Positions 18,031 to 25,773 of a stretch of 31,710 nt of DNA are shown here, in pieces. The first letter of the stretch is position 1. Each line of letters opens with the position of its first letter. Source of the stretch: JBBDIM01 sp040880405 (GTDB taxonomy: Bacteria > Planctomycetota > Planctomycetia > Pirellulales > Pirellulaceae). The stretch covers positions 1 to 31,710 of the forward strand of contig JBBDIM010000087.1 of the NCBI GenBank assembly GCA_040880405.1. The letters run 5' to 3'. The notes under the pieces were generated by a model that worked only from the letters and a program-made list of their open reading frames with translations, made no database searches and had not been told where the DNA came from. The position numbers were made by a program, and so were the translations under genes.

Positions 18031-18070
18031 ACTTACGGCGGTTCAAGCCCCCAGGCGAACCGCCGTAAGT
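18031..18070. repeat. Perfect 14-bp inverted repeat upstream of tRNA-Pro
   Basis: ACTTACGGCGGTTC (18031-18044) and GAACCGCCGTAAGT (18057-18070) are exact reverse complements around a 12-nt loop. It lies in the roughly 300-nt gap between the Ldh_2 gene (ends 17850) and tRNA-Pro; I see no other feature in that gap. There is no T-run on either side. It may be a terminator for the dehydrogenase transcript or an operator or recombination-related site next to the tRNA. Confidence 0.6.
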
Positions 18071-18147
18071 ATTTGAGTGTCCAACGAGATACATGCAAAG
18101 CCAAAAGACCACTTGGCATGCCGGTCTCTCAAAACTCAACCAAACCA

Positions 18148-18222
18148 CGGGGTGTAGCGCAGCTTGGTTAGCGCGTTTGACTGGGGGTCAAAAGGTCGCA
18201 GGTTCGAATCCTGTCACCCCGA
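18148..18222 (+). tRNA. tRNA-Pro (anticodon GGG)
   Basis: A 75-nt cloverleaf. Acceptor arms CGGGGTG (18148-18154) and CACCCCG (18215-18221) pair perfectly, with discriminator A at 18222 and no encoded CCA. The D stem is GCGC/GCGC, the anticodon stem TTTGA/TCAAA holds loop CTGGGGG with anticodon GGG, and the T arm is GCAGG-TTCGAAT-CCTGT with one G-T wobble. It decodes CCC (and CCU by wobble). The 3' two-thirds is overlapped antisense by the end of the serine recombinase gene, marking it as the likely integration site. Confidence 0.95.
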
Positions 18223-20159
18223 CTTGCATTTCCTAACGACTTACTCTCTTCATCGGGAGAAACACTTCCGTTTAGGGGTAGGTCGTTGACAGTGTTTGCT
18301 AATTGGACTTTGTTCCGAGCAGTTGCCCCCTCGTATATCTTCACCGGGGGAGCAGCATTGCCGATGGTTAGTACGCCGCTGACTAGCTTGTTTATGACCC
18401 GCTTCTTGGGTTGTGTTCGCTGAAATTCTAGGAACAGCTTGACGTCAATCAAGTCAAAAAGTTTTCGGACGAGTTCCAGGCTGTTGGCATCTTGGGCTAA
18501 GTTGCTGAGATTGCGGATCAGACCCAGAGTCCGATCGACTTCAGAGCTGTCTCCGACCGAGACGGCGGCCTGTCGTTCGAGGGTTTGAATCTCTGCCGAT
18601 AGAGCCTTGGTTTGCTCGGACAGTCGGTCGAACTCCTTCGAGACAGCCTCGTACTGGGCGTCACTTTTGGCCCGAGCCATATTCTTCTCGACCAACCCCT
18701 TCTCGGCGTTGGCCGCGTTCAGCTCACTCCGTTTTCGGGATAGCTCCTGGGATAGTCGGTCATCTCGTTTCTCCTGGGAAGCAAGCTGGCGAATCTTATC
18801 TTCCAACTTGGGTAGGAGCGATGGGGAAAGCAGTCGCTGCCGGATGCAACTCAAAGCGAAACGGCTTGCCGCCAAGCCATCCACGTGGTTGTGATTGCAC
18901 TCGCCTCCACTGCTTTGTTGGTAAAGTCCGCACTTGTAGCGAAACGCCTCCTTGGCCGGCACCCGGTACATGGGCCAGTCGCAGGCCATATCAAATACCC
19001 GACACCCCAGGGGATTGCGGTTCGGATCTCGCGACCGGGATTTGCCGCGCTGGGTGCCAGCCCTCTCATCGAGCACCTCCAGCAATTTTCGATGCTCGGT
19101 CGGATCCACCACCGGATCGAAGTGGGCGGGCGAGGCAATTAAACTCTCCTCCGGATTGCGAATGACCCGGGGAGCGTTACGGTGTTGGCAGTAGTCGTCC
19201 TCCGTCAGTTCGCGAGGCCCCTCCGGGGTGAGTCGCAATTGGTCGCCCATCGATCGCCGACCGTATTCTACCATGGCCCGCAACAACGGATTTCGGGCAA
19301 TACAAATGACGGTATTTTGATGCCAGATGCCGCTCGTCTGGTGGCGAACGCCATTGTCTGTACGGTAGCGACCATGGTCGGGAGTGGGGATTTTCTCAGC
19401 GGTAAGGATTTTCGCGACACGATGGGCTGAATGAGTAGGGAGCAAGTCGAGGATTCGGCGAATTACTTCCAGTTCATTCTCTTGGGTCGGTGCCCAAACG
19501 ACGTGGTGCCCACTCATCCGCACGATTTCGCCTTTCTCCAGTTGACGAATCCTTGTCCCGTCCTCCTTGACCAACCACCTCCGAAACCCGTAAGGGGGCT
19601 CGCCTCCGCTGGAGAATCCGCGCTTGGCCAGGGATAATTGGGCGTGGATTACCTTCTGAGCAAGATCCTTTCGATCCTGGCCCGCGCGATCATAGGCAAG
19701 CAGGGCGAGTAAGTTATCGACAATCTTTGGTCGTTCCCTGGGGCCAAGTGGCCCGAAACTGCCGTCCATAAAAACCAACGTCAATCCGCTTCGACGAAGT
19801 TCGGTTTCCAGGATCATGCCCTCGGTGGGATCATCCGGTCGGCTGAGGCGATCTCGCCGAGGAATCAGGATGTGGGAGACTTCAAGGTCCGTCTTTGCTT
19901 CCTCGATTAGCGCGTTGAGGCCGGGACGCGAACGAATATTTCCCGGAACCCCATAGTCGAGGAAGATGTCCCCGTCGACGGACTGCTGATCTCGAATCAT
20001 CGCGTGGATGGAGTCAGGGGTCCCTGCGAACTGCAAACTCCGTTTTGCCGACTCGCTGATCGCCCAATTGACGTATTCCGACGGGGTGGTCTCATGCTTC
20101 CCACCAGAATCCCGGGTATAGAAGAGGCCCCTGCCGTTTTCGCTACGCTTGGTCGTCAT
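18168..20159 (-). CDS. Large serine recombinase (integrase)
   Basis: Site-specific recombinase, probably the integrase of a mobile element. Domains in order: resolvase-like catalytic domain (about 10-165) with FYTRDS carrying the likely nucleophile S18 and RRDRLSR (101-107); the recombinase domain (about 180-330, GGEPPYGFRRWL, then IARNPLLRAMVEYGRR); a zinc ribbon with C386, C393, C410 and C421; and a coiled coil (about 450-535). Length is 663 residues. The last about 18 codons, ending RGDRIRTCDLLTPSQTR, are the exact antisense of tRNA-Pro, and the stop lies inside the tRNA. So integration next to the tRNA would supply the enzyme's tail. Its ATG overlaps the end of the small upstream gene by 17 nt, implying coupled translation. 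Confidence 0.93.
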   Translation of the reverse strand: MTTKRSENGRGLFYTRDSGGKHETTPSEYVNWAISESAKRSLQFAGTPDSIHAMIRDQQSVDGDIFLDYGVPGNIRSRPGLNALIEEAKTDLEVSHILIPRRDRLSRPDDPTEGMILETELRRSGLTLVFMDGSFGPLGPRERPKIVDNLLALLAYDRAGQDRKDLAQKVIHAQLSLAKRGFSSGGEPPYGFRRWLVKEDGTRIRQLEKGEIVRMSGHHVVWAPTQENELEVIRRILDLLPTHSAHRVAKILTAEKIPTPDHGRYRTDNGVRHQTSGIWHQNTVICIARNPLLRAMVEYGRRSMGDQLRLTPEGPRELTEDDYCQHRNAPRVIRNPEESLIASPAHFDPVVDPTEHRKLLEVLDERAGTQRGKSRSRDPNRNPLGCRVFDMACDWPMYRVPAKEAFRYKCGLYQQSSGGECNHNHVDGLAASRFALSCIRQRLLSPSLLPKLEDKIRQLASQEKRDDRLSQELSRKRSELNAANAEKGLVEKNMARAKSDAQYEAVSKEFDRLSEQTKALSAEIQTLERQAAVSVGDSSEVDRTLGLIRNLSNLAQDANSLELVRKLFDLIDVKLFLEFQRTQPKKRVINKLVSGVLTIGNAAPPVKIYEGATARNKVQLANTVNDLPLNGSVSPDEESKSLGNASRGDRIRTCDLLTPSQTR

Positions 20160-20652
20160 GGTGACTCTCCAGTGCCTGGCTCAGTTGATATCGATTGTTC
20201 CAGAGGAAGTTGGCGACGGCATCCACGAGCCGGTCATCATCGCCCCCCCTGACCAGCATAACCGCGCCCAAACGGTCCTTGCTCTCCCAGGCGAAATCTT
20301 GGACGAATATACGAACCGCGAGGCGAGAAGACGGAACATCGCTCGGGTCGGAAAATGCTTCGTAGCCCTCGCGGCAGCGGCGTCCAAACTCCTGCGTGGC
20401 CGCCTCGATGGCCGGGAGGTAGGCCCCAAGGTGCCGATCCAATCCTTGGTCCTGCCACCTCGCGAACATTGTCATCGCTCCCAGTTCGAGGAGTAAGCCT
20501 CGGGGAAGCGGTGGATCGGTCTCTGGCTCGTAGCCGGCCCTCAAAAGGCTCTCCGCGACTGCGGCCTCCTTATATTCCGCGAATTCCTTCAGCCCTTGGA
20601 TCAGTTCCCCAGGGATCTCGCACGCCCCTTTACTTGTCGCTATCCGTACCAT
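20143..20652 (-). CDS. Small protein of unknown function upstream of the recombinase
   Basis: 169 residues, no recognised domain, no signal or membrane segment. It begins MVRIATSKGACEIPGELI, and the charged, Leu/Ala-rich body looks helical (KEFAEYKEAAVAESLLRAG). ATG 20652 is chosen because AGGAG lies 7 nt upstream; the open frame extends to 20739. The stop overlaps the recombinase start by 17 nt, so both are likely one operon. Such coupling suggests a partner, a DNA-binding accessory or a directionality factor, but nothing in the sequence proves any of these. The ribosome binding site lies inside an inverted repeat. Confidence 0.72.
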   Translation of the reverse strand: MVRIATSKGACEIPGELIQGLKEFAEYKEAAVAESLLRAGYEPETDPPLPRGLLLELGAMTMFARWQDQGLDRHLGAYLPAIEAATQEFGRRCREGYEAFSDPSDVPSSRLAVRIFVQDFAWESKDRLGAVMLVRGGDDDRLVDAVANFLWNNRYQLSQALESHHDDQA

Positions 20653-20656
20653 CTCA

Positions 20657-20728
20657 TTGCTCCTGCCGTGATGGAATAAAGTCATCAGGTGTGTCCGCAT
20701 TCTGCGACATGGCCACGGGCAGGAGCAA
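20657..20728 (-). promoter_or_regulatory. Inverted repeat that can mask the ribosome binding site of the integrase operon
   Basis: On the minus strand, TTGCTCCTGCCCGTG (from 20728 to 20714) can pair with CACGGCAGGAGCAA (from 20670 to 20657): 14 base pairs with one bulged C around a 43-nt loop. The AGGAG that precedes the ATG at 20652 is entirely inside the 3' arm, so a transcript starting upstream would hide its own ribosome binding site. Confidence 0.5.
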
Positions 20729-21099
20729 GCTGTATTCATAATTTAATGCCGTAATGGACCGTCAGTGGTCTAGACTGCAAATAAATGACCTTGACCAGAT
20801 TCACGCAGCCGGGAGACCCATCGCAAGGCGGCTAGGGTCGGTGTAACTACTGTCAGTGAAAGGCGTTGCGTCGTATTTGTGGCAGGTTCGCCTAGGCCCA
20901 ATTTGAATGCCTCGGGACTAGGGCCAAAAATTTCTACCGCCTCGAAAGATTTTTATCCAGGCGACAGGTGAGATTTCTTTTGGTAGGCATCGATTGAGCT
21001 TCTGGCGCTTTTAATAAGGCCGAAGTCGAGATTTGGATTGAGATGGCGAACGCCGAATTCGGCGAAGGGGGGCGGGCCTTAAATTAGGTGAGAGGCGTT

Positions 21100-21159
21100 A
21101 TGAACACGATTCAGCTGCTCGTTCGTGGTAAGAACTGGGGCCGTTTCAGTGAATACTAA
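21100..21159 (+). CDS. Possible 19-residue open frame
   Basis: ATG at 21100 preceded by AGGTGAGAGG, reading MNTIQLLVRGKNWGRFSEY to TAA. It has a better ribosome binding site than most genes in this window, yet is too short to assign. It may be a leader peptide, a micropeptide, or the start of a gene whose rest has been lost. Confidence 0.2.
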   Translation: MNTIQLLVRGKNWGRFSEY

Positions 21160-21906
21160 GCCCCTCCGCTTCAATTATCTTGACACGTTTTCGCGCAAAA
21201 TTTAGGTCGAGTGGTTCAGTGGACGTAGAGCAGTCGACGCGGGACGCGGGAAACGAGCTAGGTCTCATTCCCTGTGAGTGACCGAGGCACCCACAAAGGA
21301 TGTCGCAATCTCGACCGCGACGAGATTTGCCACTCTCTTTCCCTGGCACTATTTGCATTCGTCCAAAGCTATTTTTAGGCCGTTATCTGAATTTGAAAAG
21401 GCCGCTTGGATTCGGGTGGAGAGATCGGCCTGCCCAGCAATCATTTCCCGCCAAAACTGCTCCGTCGCCGCATCCCGCTTCGCTCCCTTCGCTGTCCACT
21501 TTGCAAATCAAATCTGTCCAACCACGAAAGACAGGCTTCAACGACTGGGGTAAGGTGGTTCGGCAGACGGCTACTCAGGCTGAAGGTTTTGAAGTTATTT
21601 CATCAGGAGAGGCGACGTTCCTTGCCAAGCGAGAAGTCGCAGAATTGATTATTTCAGGTACCTACGCCCCTCACCCTTCGCGAACCCGAACAACGAAGCC
21701 GCTGCTGGGAACTGCCGCCTCTGAGGTCGGGTGCGGAGCGAAGATTCTCGCCCTTGTCGGCTTCATCATTCTTTACCTTGCGGGGCGAGGGCCCGGACAA
21801 TTCATAGCCTTCAATAACTCGTCGAAAACCGGGGTAACCGTTATCCGTGCTCGGACGGAAAATATTGATTCGAGGTCTCAGAGGGGGCAGATCCCAACTT
21901 CACGGC

Positions 21907-21958
21907 CTCGATTGAATTGGGCCTGCTGGTTGACACGAGTAGGCCCAATTCAATCGAG
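21907..21958. repeat. Perfect 18-bp inverted repeat
   Basis: CTCGATTGAATTGGGCCT (21907-21924) and AGGCCCAATTCAATCGAG (21941-21958) are exact reverse complements around a 16-nt loop. No T-run follows. Its length and perfection suggest a recent origin or selection, for example a REP-like element, a recombinase or transposase site, or a structured RNA. Confidence 0.65.
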
Positions 21959-22114
21959 CTGTTGAAGTGTCGTAAGAAGCCATACAGTAATTACTTACAC
22001 TATCCGCCAGCCGGGCGATTGAGACGACTGAATGACGTGGCCCCCAATACTTCGCTTCACAGGCATAGTTGCCCCGCATAGTCATTGACCAAACCCGGCC
22101 ATAGAAAGTCCTCC

Positions 22115-22554
22115 TCAATCCACCCACTTCGCGCACATTGCTTCCGCCTGCACCAGCACCAGTTTTATGGCTTCGGCTTGTAAGTCGGGCAGGTAGTGTA
22201 CCGGCGGAGGATTCGCCGGACGAGCACTCGGATGCGGGTTCGGGCCGATTCTCGGTACTGCCAGTCGATGGTTACGCTGCCGCGGACTTTGGTTACCAAC
22301 TCGGCGGCGATGACCTTTAGATAGTCGATTCCCATTGCCTTGACGGCGCTACTGCTTTGGGCCAGGGCGTCGTAGAAGCAGATCTCGTCGTCTCCCAGTC
22401 CTAGGCCCTCGCCGCGCCGGTTGGCTCGGTACATTTTCTTGTCTAGGTTAGTCAACTCGTGGATCACCTTCTGGGTCGCGAACGCGAGGTTGTAGTAACC
22501 GATTTCTTCGCCATGGGGCCTAATCTGCTCTTCCCTGCGGACAGTAAGCGACAA
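22115..22554 (-). pseudogene. hsdR: Remnant of type I restriction enzyme HsdR, C-terminal end
   Basis: Only about the last 135 codons of a gene normally near 1000 codons long. The reading frame from about 22510 down carries TQKVIHELTNLDKKM, EGLGLGDDEICFYDALA, LKVIAAELVTK and VTIDWQYRESARTRIR, the typical C-terminal (DUF3387-like) region of HsdR translocases. After RRILRRY (near 22200) the frame is lost by a one-base shift. In the next frame it continues YLPDLQAEAIKLVLVQAEAM to a stop at 22115-22117, which is the normal family end. No hsdM or hsdS is seen and the motor and nuclease domains are absent, so it is non-functional. Confidence 0.8.
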
Positions 22555-23085
22555 GTGGATGAACCGAGAAGTTTACTAGGTCTGAAAGGGGTTACAATCG
22601 AGGCCCCGAATGGGAGCGCGGGTTGGTTTGATAACGGGGGGTGGTTGTTTTGGTTGGAGGGGGCAGGGAACAGATCTATCCCGGTCTCGCGCCCATCAAT
22701 CCGAACCCGCAATGCCGTCCGGCCCCGATTGCAATGGGGCCCGGGATCTTTACGCCCTTTGGGAACTGGATCGAGAGATGAACGGACGTCTGGGTTGGTA
22801 AGTGATCCGGACGCAGATAACCTGAGGGTTGCTTGCGGCGATCATACTTGTGGGCCGAGAACGATTTGCGAAATCGCGAATGGGCACTGATGACACGGCG
22901 GATTTTGGAACGCCAATTTTTTAATGTGTGACCAAACGTGTCACGAGCCACCACTAGCATTAAGAAAGGAGGGGAGGAACAACCTTTCTTTCCTGCATTT
23001 GCCCCCTTTTTTGAGGGGAGGCTGAATGCTAAGCTTGCGAACTCTCTCATAAGCCCTGCCTGATCGGTAGATTGCTTCAAAATCA
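22555..23085. other. Non-coding region upstream of the CRISPR-Cas operon
   Basis: No gene recognised. It should contain the cas operon promoter, but I cannot identify reliable -35/-10 boxes. There is a G-rich tract (22613-22668). Two inverted repeats lie close to cas3: AAGAAAGG (22962-22969) with CCTTTCTT (22983-22990), and a compound hairpin at 22995-23029 with outer arms GCATT/AATGC and inner arms CCCCT/AGGGG. I searched it for direct repeats of CRISPR type and found none. Confidence 0.4.
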
Positions 23086-25773
23086 ATGAACGGGAATGAC
23101 AATTTGATGCCAAAAACCGAATTTTCAGATTGGTTTGAGCAAATTACGGATCATCCATCTCCTCGAAATTGGCAGCAGCAACTTGCAGCCGACAATTGTT
23201 GCCGCGATCGCCTGATTCGAATTCCGACTGGATTGGGTAAAACCGAAGGTGTTCTCGCCGCCTGGAGTTTTCACCGCGTGCTGCGGGCAAACGATCTGTG
23301 GCCACGGAGGTTGGTGTGGTGCCTGCCAATGCGTGTTCTCGTAGAGCAGACGGCACAAATTGCCCGCCAACTGGCGGACCAAATGCCGGAATCGCAACGC
23401 CCGATAGTGGATGTTGCCATGGGAGGAGAGGATGATCGCGAATGGTATCTTTGGCCCGAACGGCCCGCCATTATCATCGGAACACAAGATATGCTCTTGT
23501 CGCGAGCCTTGAACCGAGGGTACGCCAGTAGTCGTGCCCGATGGCCGATGGAGTTTGGCCTCCTGAATCAAGATGCCTTATGGGTGATGGACGAAGCGCA
23601 GTTGATGGACACCGGGCTGGCAACCTCGGCGCAACTCCAGGCCTTTCGCGAGGAGGATCACGGGAAATGGCTTAAACCTTGCCATACCTGGTGGATGAGC
23701 GCGACGTTGCAGGCCGACTGGCTTCGCAGTGTGGATACCGCGAAGTATCACGAGAGCTGGATTCGAGACCCATGTACGGTTGCCCAAAATGAACGACATG
23801 GAGGGTTGTGGGAAATAGAGAAATCAATATCGACCGAGGCGATAGGTCCACGGGATGCGCGCAAATTTTCTCGGCGAATCCTGGACGAACATGAAAGCAC
23901 GTCGGATGGTGGCTTTGGCCGAATCACCCTCGTAGTTTGCAATACGGTCGATCGGGCCTGTGAGACCTTCAATTCGTTACGGGAGGCGGGCTATTCCGGC
24001 GACCTGGAACTTGTGCATAGCCGTTTTCGACCTGCCGACCGTGAGAGTTGGCGAGAGCGATTTCTGTCTCGTGCCGCTTGCGTATCCGGAGCGGATCGCA
24101 TTATTGTGGCGACCCAGGTCGTCGAGGCGGGCGTCGATATCTCGGCGGGCTGTTTGATCAGTGAGCTTGCCCCCTGGCCAAGTCTTGTCCAACGATTTGG
24201 CCGCTGTGTGCGCTACGGTGGCAGCGGCCGTGTACTCGTTGCGGATCGAGGGCGCGATGATGCGACTGCCTCTCCCTACCAGTCCGAAGAATTGGAAAGT
24301 AGCTGGGAAACCCTCCAGCAGTTTCAAGACGTGGGAATCGCTTCCCTTGAAACTCATGAGGAATCCCTGAGCGAGGAAGCACGAAGGCAGCTTTATCCTT
24401 ACGCACCCACTCACTTGCTGCTCCGAAAAGAATTCGATGAGCTTTTCGATACCACTCCCGATTTAACCGGCGCGGATCTGGACATCAGCCGGTTCATCCG
24501 TTCCGGCGACGAACGAGACCTTCAAGTCTTTTGGATCAAGATCGACAAAGACAATAAAGGTGAAAAGCCGAAGATGCCTCCCGAGGGTTATAAGCCACAC
24601 CGCAAGGAGCTTTGTTCGGTTCCCTTCCTCAAGGCCCGGCAGTGGCTTTGCGAAAAGGGCAAGTCGAGACTTAAATCCCAAAAACGGGCATGGATTTGGG
24701 ATTGGCTGGATGGCAAGTGGGAACCGGCAACCGCCGAGTCTTTACTCCCGGGACGGGTAGTCTGTGTGGCGGCGGACAGTGGCGGATACACTATCGAGCA
24801 AGGTTTCTCGGCGGATTCAACGGCTGTTGTGCCAGTCGTTGAACCAGCTCCTGTTTCCCCGAAGATTCAAGCGTTCGACGAAGCCGACGATCAGCAAGAT
24901 GGCGAACAACTAAGCTATTTCAGCGACTGGAAAACCATCGCTTGCCATACCGCCGAGGTGATCCAGGCCGCAAACCAAATCGCAACGCAACTTGGCCTGC
25001 CATCGGAGTTTCAGGATGCTCTCGAAATTGCAGCTTTTTGGCACGACTGGGGAAAAGCACACCCGGCGTTCCAGGGTTCAATTCGAGATGGTGAAAAGCA
25101 CAAACGATTGACACGGACGGATTTGGCTAAGGCTCCCGATGAATGTTGGCCGAAAAATCTCCGATACCACTACTTGGATTCAACCGACATCCGGCCGGCG
25201 TTCCGGCACGAACTTGCCAGCGTTTTGGGGTTGTTCGCGATTTTGAGAATCTACGCGCCAAACCATACGGCCCTGCTCGGACCATGGACCGAGCTCTTAA
25301 GCGAGATAGGTGAAACGCTGCCCACAGCGGAATCACGCACGCCACCGACGCCGCGGATCGAGAGACTTCTGAACTGCACTTCGGAATCATTCGACCTAGT
25401 CGCCTATCTGGTGGCCAGCCACCACGGCAAGGTACGCGTCGGTCTGCACGCGGCTCCTAAGGATCAGGAATATCGCGACTGGGACGGGCGGGGGTTGCCA
25501 ATCCGCGGCGTCCGCGAGGGAGATCGGCTACCGGAAGTTAAGTTGTTGCCGGATGAGTCGCCGCTGCCGGAAGTGACGCTCACCCTGTCACCCGCCGCGG
25601 TTGGGCTTTCTTATCGAACCGGGATCAGTTGGCGGGAGCGATGTATCGGACTAATAGACCGTCATGGACCGGCCACATTGGCCCTGCTCGAAGCCATCCT
25701 TCGATCGGCCGACGTGCGGGCCTCGCGTCTCACCACCAACGACCCGAAACTTGAACCGGAGGTCCGTACATGA
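23086..25773 (+). CDS. cas3: CRISPR-associated helicase-nuclease Cas3, subtype I-G
   Basis: Effector that unwinds and degrades target DNA recruited by the Cascade complex. Domain order is helicase then HD, the arrangement seen in subtype I-G (formerly I-U). Helicase motifs: Walker A PTGLGKT (47-53), DEAQ (169-172) in place of DEAH, SAT (205-207), motif V VATQVVEAGVDIS (341-353) and motif VI QRFGRCVR (369-376). The HD nuclease follows at about 615-800: H621 (CHTAEV), H653-D654 (FWHDWGKAHPAF), H708 and SHHGK (778-782), so metal ligands are present. Length is 895 residues; ATG 23107 is an alternative start. The stop overlaps the csx17 start by 4 nt (ATGA), so they are translationally coupled. 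Confidence 0.95.
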   Translation: MNGNDNLMPKTEFSDWFEQITDHPSPRNWQQQLAADNCCRDRLIRIPTGLGKTEGVLAAWSFHRVLRANDLWPRRLVWCLPMRVLVEQTAQIARQLADQMPESQRPIVDVAMGGEDDREWYLWPERPAIIIGTQDMLLSRALNRGYASSRARWPMEFGLLNQDALWVMDEAQLMDTGLATSAQLQAFREEDHGKWLKPCHTWWMSATLQADWLRSVDTAKYHESWIRDPCTVAQNERHGGLWEIEKSISTEAIGPRDARKFSRRILDEHESTSDGGFGRITLVVCNTVDRACETFNSLREAGYSGDLELVHSRFRPADRESWRERFLSRAACVSGADRIIVATQVVEAGVDISAGCLISELAPWPSLVQRFGRCVRYGGSGRVLVADRGRDDATASPYQSEELESSWETLQQFQDVGIASLETHEESLSEEARRQLYPYAPTHLLLRKEFDELFDTTPDLTGADLDISRFIRSGDERDLQVFWIKIDKDNKGEKPKMPPEGYKPHRKELCSVPFLKARQWLCEKGKSRLKSQKRAWIWDWLDGKWEPATAESLLPGRVVCVAADSGGYTIEQGFSADSTAVVPVVEPAPVSPKIQAFDEADDQQDGEQLSYFSDWKTIACHTAEVIQAANQIATQLGLPSEFQDALEIAAFWHDWGKAHPAFQGSIRDGEKHKRLTRTDLAKAPDECWPKNLRYHYLDSTDIRPAFRHELASVLGLFAILRIYAPNHTALLGPWTELLSEIGETLPTAESRTPPTPRIERLLNCTSESFDLVAYLVASHHGKVRVGLHAAPKDQEYRDWDGRGLPIRGVREGDRLPEVKLLPDESPLPEVTLTLSPAAVGLSYRTGISWRERCIGLIDRHGPATLALLEAILRSADVRASRLTTNDPKLEPEVRT

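Larger units (their letters stand above)
20740..22114. other. 1.4-kb stretch without a convincing gene
   Basis: No open frame here gives a recognisable protein. Contents seen: a 19-codon open frame at 21100-21159 with AGGTGAGAGG just upstream (MNTIQLLVRGKNWGRFSEY), possibly a real micropeptide or a broken gene start; a 14-bp palindrome, CGCCGAATTCGGCG, at 21051-21064; and an 18-bp perfect inverted repeat at 21907-21958. The decamer AGGCCCAATT occurs at 20894-20903 and in both repeat arms. The stretch reads like decayed mobile-element or island DNA. Confidence 0.4.

Noticed and set aside
18168..18222. Recombinase tail RIRTCDLLTPSQTR as a protein domain
   Set aside because: The peptide is just the antisense reading of tRNA-Pro. 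Similar tails occur in many database proteins for the same reason, so it is not evidence of a functional domain.
21207..21287. tRNA-like stretch (GTTCAGTGG followed by TAGAGCA)
   Set aside because: It resembles a D arm, but there is no proper anticodon stem or T arm, so I do not call a tRNA or tRNA remnant.
21300..21965. 221-codon open frame in the gene-poor region
   Set aside because: Composition is low-complexity (Arg/Pro/Ser-rich), there is no recognisable domain or good ribosome binding site, and its end runs through the 18-bp inverted repeat. Probably a chance frame.
22613..22668. G-rich tract, possible G-quadruplex
   Set aside because: It has several GGG runs, but the loops between them are up to 17 nt, so a stable quadruplex is doubtful.
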